Below are positions 16,184 through 28,100 of a stretch of DNA of 53,669 nucleotides, one piece after another. Location of the stretch: the NCBI GenBank assembly GCA_009695275.1, contig SIBF01000003.1, positions 1-53,669 of the forward strand, in the 5' to 3' direction. Source of the stretch: Pedosphaera sp. Lineage in GTDB: Bacteria; Verrucomicrobiota; Verrucomicrobiia; Limisphaerales; F1-12-MAGs170. Below the pieces are notes generated by a model. It was not told the DNA's origin. It did not search any database and saw nothing but the letters and a program-made list of their open reading frames with translations. The stretch's first letter is position 1, and each line of letters begins with the position of its first letter. The position numbers and the translations under genes are program-made.

Positions 16184-19100
16184 ATGAAGAAGATCCAACC
16201 AAGCCGTATCCACCCATTTGAATTGGGGAGCACACGCGCCACCGCGTGTTTTCGTCGGCGCCTCGCCGACGAAACGAAGGTTCAAACCGACTCCCAGAAT
16301 GGTGATGCGCTCACGATTGAGACGTGGTGGGCGGGGCGCCCACCACAACACGCGAGGCGCGTCTGCTCCCCAATCCGTAGGGCCTTGCTGCCTTTAAGCA
16401 TCCTGCTCATCTGCTCTCTGTGGCTCGCCCCCGCTTCCGCCCAGGAAATCAAACCAGCCGTCACGGACCAACCCGCGCCTGTCCTGGCCCAAGCAACGCA
16501 GCCAAAACCCGCTGCCACTCCCACTCCATCCGCCGCAGCATCACCGGCACGCAACATCCGCTTCCAATTCGACGGCATTCCCTATTCGGATGTCATCGAA
16601 CGGTTCGCGCAGATGGCGGGCAAACCTTTGCTCGCTGAAACGAACATCGCCGGAAGCGTCACCTTCAACGACCCGAATCCCTACACCTACACCGAAGCGC
16701 TGGACACGTTGAACCTCATGCTTTCGATGAAGGGGCAGACGCTCGTTGAATCCGGCCATTACCTCCGGCTGGTCCCGCTGAAGCAACTGCCTTCGATGCC
16801 GCTTCGCATCATGCGCGGCATCGATCAGACCGGCGACACCCGCCCAAGCGAGGTCGTCACCGTGGTGCTCGATGTCAAAAATGTCGATACCAAGGACATC
16901 GTCGAGGCCATCACATCCATGCTCTCGAACGCGGGTTCAATCGCGCCCTTGTCGAAAGGGCGCGGCCTCATCATCACGGATCGGCTTGCGAACATTCAGC
17001 GCATCCGGACCCTGCTCACCACCATCGATACCGAGGCGGCCGTCGAGCGCCAGATGAAGACCTACACGCTGCTCCATTCATCGGGCGCGATCATCTCAGA
17101 TTTGCTCAACCGCACCTTCGGCCTCGCGACCGCTCCCAAGCGCACCAGCTACAATCCGAACTCCAAGGCGATGGAAACTCTGCCACCCGATCCCGCGGAC
17201 TATATCACCGCCGTCTATGACGATGCTTCGAGAACGCTCGTCCTCTTTGGCCCGAATGAACGAATCATTCTGGCCGAGGAACTGATCAACAAGTTCGAGC
17301 AAAAGGAAGGGCCGGGCGGTGATGTCCGGATTTATTATCCGCAAACGATCAAGGCCGAAGATCTCGCGAACGTCATCCGCCAGGCTGTTCCTGGTGTGGC
17401 CGCGCCGGGCGAAACCGCCGCCGCTGCCGCCACAAAAGCCCGCGTCATCGCGGACGCCTCACAGAACCGGCTCATCGTCGCCGCGCCCATTCCCGGCCAG
17501 CTCGAACAAATCGAACAGCTCATCAATCGCATCGACAAACCAGTTCATGGACAGGCGGGAGTATTCACGAACGTTCCGTTGCGGTCTCAAACGATTCAAC
17601 TCACGAAAGTCTTCCGTCCACGAGCCGCCGAAGTCTCCAACCTTGCCACGATTCTCACGCAAGCTCTCACGCGGCGCTCGCCCTCGGGCCAGATCAACAG
17701 CACCGCAAGCATCACCCACGATCCCGTCAGCCAAAGCGTCGTCGTCAGTGGCAGTCCGGGCGATCTCCAGATCGCCACCGACATCGTCGCCCAGCTCGAA
17801 ACCGGCACCACGCAGCCCACACCAATGCTGACGCGCTTCATCGACGTCGGCACCGCTGCCGAGGCGAAGCGGTTGCAGCCGCTGGTCGAGCAGCTTTACC
17901 GCAGCCAGGTCAGCAACGGCGGCCAGGGTCCGGTCGCTCATGCGAAGATTCTCTCCGATGGCGATGGTGGCAGGCTGATCGTCACCGCCAGCGAGGATCA
18001 CCTCACGCGCATCGAGAATCTCGTCATCCAACTGCGCTCGGATCGGGGCAAATCACTGTCGCGCCGACTTGAGATTATCTCCCTCAAAAACGCCCGCATC
18101 GAAACCGCGCTGACCAGCATTCAAAACCTGGTCACGGAGAAGATGAACGACCGGCGCTACACCGATGCGCCAAAGCCATCGTTAATTTCCGATCCGGCAA
18201 ACAACCGCCTGCTCGTCACAGCCACGGAAGAACAGATCACGGAGGTGCAGCAAGTCGTCACGGTCATTGATGTCGCTCCGCCGACCGCTCGCCGCGAAAT
18301 GCGTGTCATCGCACTCCGGGCGAAAACTGCGGCAGAAGTAATTGCGGTGGTCAACCCGCTGCTCGAACAAACCGCCGAACAACCCGCCAACCCCCAGTTC
18401 GCGCCGAAACTCCTGCCTGATCCGACGGGCAGGCAGATCATCGCGCTGGCGCTCCCTGCGGACTTCGAACGTGTCGAGAAACTCATCCAGCAGTTCGACA
18501 CCTCGCAGGCGACCTCCGCGCCACGCCAGTTCAAAGGCGTTGAGCTCTACAGCCGCAGCACCGCCGAACTCACGCCGCTCGTGACGCAGCTTTACACTGA
18601 ACAATTGCGCGGCCAGCCCGAGCCTGCCGGCGGCCCGGCCACCCTGCTCCCGGAGGCCAAAGGCAACCGCATCATGGTCAGCGGCGCCGAAAAGGAAATC
18701 GCGCGCGTCGAGGCGATCATTCGCCAGCTTGATCCCTCCGGGAAAAAGGGCGCGCGTGAGGAAACCCGGGTCATTCGCTTGAAGTCAGCGCTCGCTGCCG
18801 AACTCGCCGCCCTGGTCGAGAAGAGCCTCAACGCTCAATCCCAGCAGTTGAAGGTGCTCGTGGACGCGCGCAGCAACAGCCTCGTCGTCACCGGCGATTC
18901 CGCCGCGGTCGAGTCCGCTTCCGAAGTCGTACGACAACTCGATACCCGGCCCGACCTCCAGCCGCGCGAGATGCGGATCATTGAATTGAAACAAGGCGAC
19001 GCCACCAGCATCGCAACTCTCGCAAACAACCTCGCCACCGAACTCATCAAGGATCAGCGCGGCGCGGAATACACTCCGCAGACCAAAATCGTCGCCGACG

Positions 19101-22100
19101 CCACCTCGAACCGCCTCATCGTCAGCGGGCCGAAAGACGAATTGAAGACTGTGGCCGGCGTGGTCGAACAGCTTGATCAAGCGCCGGAGGCCACGGGCGG
19201 CGCCAAGGTGTTCAAGCTGATCAATGCCGATGCTGCGCAGATCATCGGCGTCGTCTCGAATGCGATGCTCAAGTTTGACGCGCGCAATCAGCCGATCCGC
19301 CGCGTATCGATCTCACACGATCGCGAATCCAACAGCATCGTTGTCTCCGGTTCGCGCGCTGACTTGAAGGACGCCGAGGGCATCATCCAGCGGCTCGACA
19401 ATGAGGGCATCGAGCCGGGTGCAACGGGCGGCAATGTCGGTCGTGCTCGTGAATTGAAAATCATTCCCGTGCGCGGCGATGATCCTGATGCGCTTGCCAC
19501 GCTCGCGCTGCGAGTGTTCACGGCGCAGAATGCCGGGCGCGCCGTCACCAACCTCGTAAGCATTACACCCGAGCCGAACGGCAAGCGTTTGATCGTACTT
19601 GCGCCCGCTGGCATTTTGCCGCAGGTCGAGACGGTTATCAGCACCCTCGACAGCGCCCCGGAACAGGGATCGCGCGAACTCCACGCCATTGAGTTGAAGA
19701 ACTCAACAACCGCTGAATTGCTGCCGAAGGTTCAACAGATTTACGGAGAGCAATCCCAGGGCAAGACGGTGAAGCCCGCGACGATCTACGCCGACGCCAG
19801 CCGCGCGCGCCTCATGGTCTATGGCACCAAGGAACAGTTGGCGACCATCGGACAGATCGTCGAGACCCTCCAAAGCCAGGCTCCCGTTCCACGCGAGGCA
19901 AAGTCGTTCGATTTCGGAAGGCTTGCCGAAGCTCAGCGCGTTCTGCCTCTCGCCCGCCAGCTTTACCGGGATCAAGTCACGAACAACCCGGCGCTCGGGC
20001 CTGCCGACGCGCAGTTCATCAGTGACGGCAAGACAGGCCGGCTCATCGTCAGCGCACGCGCAAATCAACTCAAAGCAATCGAGCTTGTCGTTTCGAACCT
20101 GTTGAGCACCGTCGCGACAAACCAACCCGGGAGGGAAACACGCACCTTTGAAGTCGGCAGTGCAAACGATGTGCAACGTCTCCAGCCCCTCATCCAGCAG
20201 CTCTACACCGATCAGTGGAAGGACAAGGCCGAGAACGATCCCGCCGATGCTCAGATCGTCGCGGATGCCAGAACTGGCCGGCTGATCGCCACCGGCAAGC
20301 CCGATCATCTCAAGCAGATCGAGATGATCCTGCAACAGCTCGGAGCCGGAAAAGCCAGACAGGAGGCGCGCGACACCCGCGTCTATGACCTCACTACCGC
20401 GAGCGCGGTTGAACTGGCAACGACGGTTCGCACTCTCTACCTCGAACAAGCGAAGGCTCGCTTCGGTGCGCAGCCGCCGGACACGCTCATTACTCCAGAC
20501 ACGGGCGGCAACCGCCTCATCGTCGTCGGCGACACCAATGAATTGCAGGCCATTGAAAGCATCGTTCAAAAGCTCGACAAGGTCAGCGCACAAAGCTCGA
20601 CCGCGCGCGTCTTCAAGCTAAAATCCGCCGAGCCGGACAAGGTGGCCGAGATCCTTTCCGCCGCGCTCGTTCGCTTCGACGCTTATGGACGTCCACAAAA
20701 GCGCGCCTCGGTTTCAGTGGATGCCAAGACCCGCACTCTCATCGTTACGGGCGACCCGAAAGAACTTCAAGGTGTCTCGGTTATCATCGACCAGCTTGAC
20801 CAGTCCCTCGGCTCCCAACCCGAGCGGAAGATGAAAGTCCTGCCGCTCAAGGCAGCCAAGGTTGCGGAACTTACTGCCAAAGTCCGCCAGCTCTACAATG
20901 ATCAGGTCAAGAGCCAGCCTACACTGGGCGTTGGAGATGCGCTGATCATGGAAGACGCGTCCAGCAGCCAGCTCATCCTGGCGGGCAGCGACGCTCAACT
21001 GTCACTCATCGAACGTATCGCGACAGATTTGCAGGCAGCTCAGGCCAACCAACCTCCGCGCGAAACAAAGTATTTTGAAGTGGGAAGCTCCGAGGAACTC
21101 ACACGCGTCCAACCGCTCGTTCAGCAACTCTACGCAGATCAATGGCGCGACCGTGGTGCCAGCGACCCGGCGGATGCCAGAATCATCCAGGACACCAAGA
21201 ACGCGCGGCTCATCGTCACTGCCCGGCCAGAGCACTTGAAGGCAATCGAGAAGATTCTTGCCGACGTGAACGCGCCGGCCACGAGCACCGAACCCCGCGA
21301 TACACGGGTTTATGACCTGAACACGACAGCGGCGGCGGAACTTGTGATCACGGTTCGCTCGCTCTACCTGGACCAGCTCAAGTCAAGGCAGGTGACCGCC
21401 GGCGGGCAGGCAAAAATTCTTCCAGACCTCGCGGCGAACCGGCTCGTTGTCTCGGGCAACACCAATGAACTCGCCGCTGTCGAAGCCATCATCACCAAGC
21501 TCGACCAGGTCAGCACGAAGACAGGCGGCGCACGCGTCTTCAAATTGAAAAACGCGGATGCCGAGCAGGTCGGGCGTGTCATCTCGACATCGCTTGTTCA
21601 AATCAACCAGAACGGCAGATCCATCCCCCGCGTGAGCGTCGGGCCGGACACGGCAAACAACCTGATTGTGGTCTCGGGTGATCCGAAAGATCTCCAGTCA
21701 GCGGCGGTGATCATCGAGCAGATGGACAGCATCGCCACGAAGCAACCGCGCCAGATGAAGATTGTTCCCCTCAAGTCAGGCGTGGCCACCGACGTCTCGA
21801 AGCGCGTTCGTCAGCTTTACGAAGATCAGCTCAAAGGCACGCCCGGCAGCGGTGCGCCCGATGCGCTCGTCCTGGGTGACGACGCCAGCAGCCGGTTGAT
21901 TCTCACCGCCAGCGAATCCCACATGAAGCTGATCGATGACATCGTGAACAAGCTTCAGGAATCCGGCGAAGGCCAGGGCCGGCAGTTGCGCGTGCTGACG
22001 CTCCAGAGGAACTCAGCCCGCCCGATCGCGACCATGCTCTCCCAGTTGTTTGCCCGGCAGGTCGCGAGCCAGGATCCGGCGGAGAGGCTGGTGGTGAGCG

Positions 22101-25100
22101 CTTCGGGCGATGACCGCACCATCGTCGTCGAAGCCGCGAACAAGACGCTGGAGAGCATCGATCAACTGGTGAAGCAACTGGATCAGGCTGAAGGCGACGG
22201 GCAGAGCGTGATTCAGACCGTTCGTCTGAAGAAGGGCAACGCCACCGACCTTGCCGACGCTGTCAATAAATCCATTGCCGCGCGCACGCCGCGCCTCCAG
22301 AGGATCAGCGTGACCGCCGTCGCCGGTGCCAACAGCCTTCTCATCAACGGACCGACCAACTCCGTGGATCAGGTGATGAAAATCGTCCAGGAACTCGACC
22401 AGGAAAGTACAGGCGGAGATATCGAAGTGCGTATCTACAAGTTGGAGAATGGAAACTTGAAAGGTGTGCAAGGGGTGCTCAATCAACTTCTTGAAAGCGT
22501 CACACGTTCGCTCGCAAACGCTGGAGGAGCCCACCGCGAACTGCCCGTCACAGTGACAATCGATGACCGCGCCAACAGCCTGATCATCGCCGCCACACCA
22601 GCCCACTTCAAAGTGGTCGAGAAGATACTGCCAACTCTCGACAAGGCGCCCGACCGTTCGGATCGTGATGTTCAATTCGTCTGGCTGCGCAAAGCCAAGG
22701 CGTTCGAAGTGGTCTCGAAAGTTGAAGCGGTCTTCAGCAACCGGCCCAGTGAAGAGCGGCCTGTGGTCGAGGCGGATTCGTCCAACAACTCCGTGACGAT
22801 CATCGCCCGTCGCGGCGACATAGCCCAGGTGCAGGATTTGATTTCACGCCTGGATGACACATCGAAAGACAGCAACATCCAGGTGCGACTCCGCCCGCTC
22901 GAGCGCGTCGCCGCCGAGCAAATGGCCAGAATGCTCCAGAGCATCTATCCACAAATGGCGAACGGACAGTTGCGCGTCGTGGAAAGGATCACACCGCCGA
23001 AAGCCGGCCAACCCGTCGCTCCTGCCGTTCAGCCACCGACTCCCCAGGCCGCACCGCAACCCTCCCCTGCCCCGCCGGCCGAGAAGAAAGAAGATGCGAA
23101 ACCCACGCCCGAGGTTGTCATCGCGGTGGACAAGGAAGCGAACTCCCTCATCCTCTCCGGCCCGGCGCAGGAACTGGACAACATCGATCGCATCATCAGT
23201 GATCTTTCGTTCAGTTTTTACGGCAATGAAGCGGAGTTCCGCCTGTTCCCGCTCAAGGAGGCCGATCCCGTCGCCGTCGCACGAACGTTGAGCGACTTGT
23301 TGAAGCAGGAGCCCGTTGCCGTTCCGCAGCAGCCCGGCCAGCCGCCACGCACCGTCACACCGCAGCATCGCATCACCGTCGTTTCCGAGCCACGTACCCG
23401 CAGCATCATTGTGCGTGCCCGTCCGACAGACTTCCCATTGATCGAATCGATCGTGAAGCAACTCGACGCAGGCGGCCAGACGGCTCAACTGGAATTCCGG
23501 CTCGTCCCGCTGACCAACGCTCCGCCGGGAAAAGTTCTTCCGCTCGTGCAGCAGATGGTCACGCAGCTTAACCTCGCCCGTCCTGGCGAACCTCTCACCG
23601 TTACCGTGGACCCTCGCACCCGTGGGTTGCTTGTGGTCGCCCGCGACACGTTGCTCACTCAGATCGAGAAGATGATTCACCAACTCGATTCACCGTCAGC
23701 TTACGTGGAGGCCGAGGTCATGGTGGTGGGATTGAAGAAGGCGAACGCCACCCAACTCGCGACCATCCTTCAAAACATGCTCAAGCCTGGTGTGCAGGGC
23801 GAATGGACGATCGACGCGCGTGAATTACAGGAGCAGGTACGACGCCTCAAGGTGCAGAATGATCAGGGCAAGGAAGTCCTGCTCGATCTCACCAAACCAA
23901 TCAAGATCGCAGCCGATCCAGTAACCGGGCAGGGCGGTGGCAACCGGCTCGTGTTGACATCCACATCCGACAACTTGAAAGCCCTTGCGGCAGTCGTCAC
24001 GATGATGGACACGGTTCCGATTCTTGAAGACGTGGTGGTGAAATTGATGCCGTTGAAATATGCCGACGCCGCGGCGCTCTCGCAGACACTTACAACCATC
24101 TTTACTCAAGGCAAACAGCTCGGCACCGGACCGGCGGGCGCAGGAGCCCAGCCGGATGGAGCTGCGGGCAAGGCACTCGTGAATCCGCTGAATGTCGCGG
24201 TGGATGCACGGTCAAACACACTCATTTTGAGTGGTCAGATCGAGACGATGAATCTGGCGCTTCGAGTGGTTGCCGACATTGACAAACCGATCGACCGCTT
24301 CGTAACGGAGGTAAGACTTTTCCGTCTCAAGCACGCCTCCGCCATCCGCCTTGTGCCATTGCTCCAAAGCGTCTTCGCCGAAGGTCCGCCCGTGCCGGGC
24401 ACCGAGGGCTTGAACACTCAAGTCACCCGGCTCCGAACCGTGAAAGACGTGGCCGCTTCCAAAACCACTGACACCGCCAAGAATCGCTCAGCGCTCGTGA
24501 TACAGGCGGATGATTTGTCGAACATCCTCATCGTCGCCGCCCGGAGCGATACGCTGCCACTGATTCAGGACGTCATTGATCAGCTCGACATTCCCGCCGC
24601 TTCCGGACTCGAAACGGTCCGCATCTATCCGCTCAACCATGCGGATCCGGCTTCGATCCAAAAAGTTCTCAGCGACATTTACACCAGCCCGCGCGCCACC
24701 GCGACGGTGCGAAATGAAGACAAGCCGGTCATCACCGTTGACGCCCGCACCAGCGCACTCGTGGTCGCGGGGAACAGCAAGAGCTTCGCGGTTATTGAAG
24801 GCTTGCTGCTACAGCTTGATCAAAAGCTCCCGTTCGAGCTGCGTGAAATCCGCATCATCCCGCTGGAAAATGCAGACGCGAATGTGATCGCAACGACAGT
24901 TCAAAAGCTGATGGATGCCCGCGTCACCCAACGCGCGTCCCTCAACCAGGGCACACCTGACACGCTAAAGGTCACGATTCTGGCCGACCCGAGAAGTAAC
25001 AGCCTGCTTGTCGCCGGCGGCCGCGAGAGCTTCGACATGGTGGAATCGCTCGCCAAACAGTTGGACAAGGCCGGCATGGCTTTGAGCGGACGCATCCGCT

Positions 25101-28100
25101 TGATCCCGGTGCAATTCGCGGACGCCCGGGTGCTCGCTGCCACGTTGACCACACTGTTCACCGAGCGCTACGCCGTCGCGCGCACGCCCGACATGCAGCG
25201 GACCAAGCCCATCGTCCTGGCAGATCCTCGAAGCAACAGTCTTCTGGTCACCGCAAATCAGGAGGACAACGGCGTGATCGACGATCTCTTGAAACGGCTC
25301 GACGCGAAGACCGACAACCCGGCGCTCACGCTGACGGTGGTTCCTCTCAAGCACAACGATGCCAGCAGGGCTGCAACGCTCATCGAGGGCATTTTTACCG
25401 CGCGCATGAAGGCACAGACGCTGCCCAACCAGACACCGCTGCCAAGCGAGCAGATCAAACTGGAGCCCGACTCCTTGAATAATGCGCTCATCATCTCCGC
25501 CAGCAAAGAGAACCTGGAGTTGATTCAAGTTCTCATTCAGAAGATCGACGTTGAGCCAGGCATCGAAGGTGGCGCGCTCCAAACTTTCACTCTCGAATTC
25601 GCCGACGCACAGCGAGTGGCGGGAATCTTGAACTCTCTTGTCCAGCAGGGGCTTTATCGTCCCGGTCTCATACCTGGGACACCAGTCAAAGGCACACCGC
25701 GTGACGCCCTGGCGATCAGCGTCGATCCTCGCAGCAACACATTGATTGTCAGTGCGAGCCCGGAAAACCTGGCGCTTGTTAAAGCTATCATCACCAAGCT
25801 CGACACGAAGGATTTCACAGCTTCAACAAATGTCCGGCTCTATCAGTTGAAAAAAGCCCGTGCCAGTTCTCTGGCAGCCACGCTTGAACAATTCTTCCGC
25901 GCCAAGCGTGCGGGTGATGCAGTCGTCGCAAATGCCGGTGACCGCGCCATTCCCGTGGGTGTGATTCCCGATGACCGGGTGAACACGTTGCTGGTTACGG
26001 GCAGCAAAGAGGCCTTCGACGTGATCGAGAACATCCTTCCGCAGCTCGATAGTGAAAGCGTTTTTGCGAGGATGAACTTCAAGGTGTTCCCGCTTAAGAA
26101 AGCGACGGCACGGGCGCTTCAAGGAGTGATCCAGCAGATCGTCGCCAACCGGCCGCCAAAGGTAAAAGGCGAGCCCGTGGATCCAATCACCGTCGTCGCT
26201 GACCAGTGGGTCAATGCCCTGCTCGTGGGCGCAAGCGTTGATGACATGGGCACGGTCGAATCGCTCATCGAACGGCTGGACAGCGAGCCCGCGGAAACCG
26301 GGATTGCGATTCACGTCTTTCCTCTGGCGAAGGGTGACGCCCGCCGTGTCGCGCAAACGATTCAAAGTCTTTTCCGCGAAAACACGACCGGAACTGGCAC
26401 GGCTGGGGCGGTTCTCCCAGTGACCGTCAGCGCGGACGAACGCATCAACGCCATCGTTGTCTCCTGCGGCGAGAATGACGCCAAGCGCATCGGCGAGCTG
26501 GTAAAGAAACTCGACACCGAGCAAGTGGCGCGGGTGAGCGAGATCAAAGTGTTTCCTCTCAAGTACGCCAGGGCGGAATCGCTCTCCTCGATCCTGAATA
26601 CGGCGCTGAACACCAAGCCAACGCCATTAAGCGAGCAGAGTCCCAATGCTCAATCCGTGCTCCAATTCATCTCGCACACGCAGGAAGGCAAGGAGTTGAT
26701 CTCCGCCGCCTTGAAGGAAGCCGTGCTGATCACGCCGGACGCGCGGATGAACTCTCTGATTGTTTCCGGACCGGTGGATTACATGGGAATGATCGACCAG
26801 ATCATCACGCGCCTTGATTTAAGTTCTCCACAGGAGGCCAAGATCAAGGTCTTCCCCCTGCAGAACGCCGACGCCAATCAAATGGCCCGCCTGTTGATGC
26901 AGCTCTTCCGCATGAGCCAGCTCCAGACGGCGGCGCAAACCGGCAACCAACGGTCCATTCAATACACGCTCGTTCGCTCCCGGCAGGATGAAGAAGGCGA
27001 ACCTCTGAAGGAAGAAGCCCTGGCCAGCGCCACTCTTGGAACCGCCGAACAGAACGCGCTGACCGTCACGGTGGATGCGCGCACGAACAGTTTGCTCGTC
27101 GGAGGCACGGAGCATTATGTGTCGCTCGTTTCTCAGGTCATTGAATCTCTCGATTCCACACCGGCCAATGAACGCCGCACCGAGGTCGTGCGGCTCAAAA
27201 ACTCGCAGGCTACGGAAGTAGCACTGGCCATCCGCACCTTCCTCGATCAGGAACGGCAAAAAGTCACTCAAATCCTCGGTGCTGAAGGGATCGGCACGAA
27301 GGAACAGGTTCTCGAACGGGAAGTTGCCGTCGTCGCGGAAACCGCCAGCAACACCTTGCTGGTTTCAGCGGACCCTCGTTACTTCGAGCAGGTCAAGGCG
27401 CTCATCGAGGAACTCGACCGTCCGCAAGCGCAGGTGCTCATCCAGGTGTTGCTCGCTGAAGTGACACTGGATGCGATGACCGATCTGGGCGTCGAGTGGA
27501 GTTACGCCGGCAAGAAGGGCGACGTGAGCTATGGGATCGGAACGGACTTTGGCGTCAAGGACGCATTGAAGTCGTTTGGTGGGTTCTCCAGCGCGGTGAG
27601 CGGGAGTGATTTTAACTTCCTCCTGCGTGCTTTGAAAAACGAGGGCCGCCTCGAAGTGTTGAGCCGCCCCGAGATCGTCACCGCCGACAACAAGCCCGCC
27701 AGCATCAATGTGGGGCAGCGTGTGCCGTTGATCACCGACAGCCGCGTCACGCCACAAAACGACACGATCAATTCCTTCCGCTACGAGGACGTTGGCATCA
27801 ATCTCACCGTCACGCCCAAGATCAGCCCGGACGGGTTTGTGAAAATGGAGATCAGCACCACCAACAGCAGCATCAGCAGCTCGACCGTCGAAATCAACAA
27901 ATCCGCCACCGTCCCGATCATCGCGCAGCGGCGCGCCACGACCACCGTCAGCGTGCAGAGCGGTCAGACGGTTGTCATCGGCGGATTGATTGAAACCGTG
28001 GATGACCGGCGCGTCCGGAAGTTTCCGGTCTTGGGAGAAATCCCCTACCTTGGCGCTCTCTTTCGCACCACCACCACCAGGCGCGACCGTAAAGAACTGA

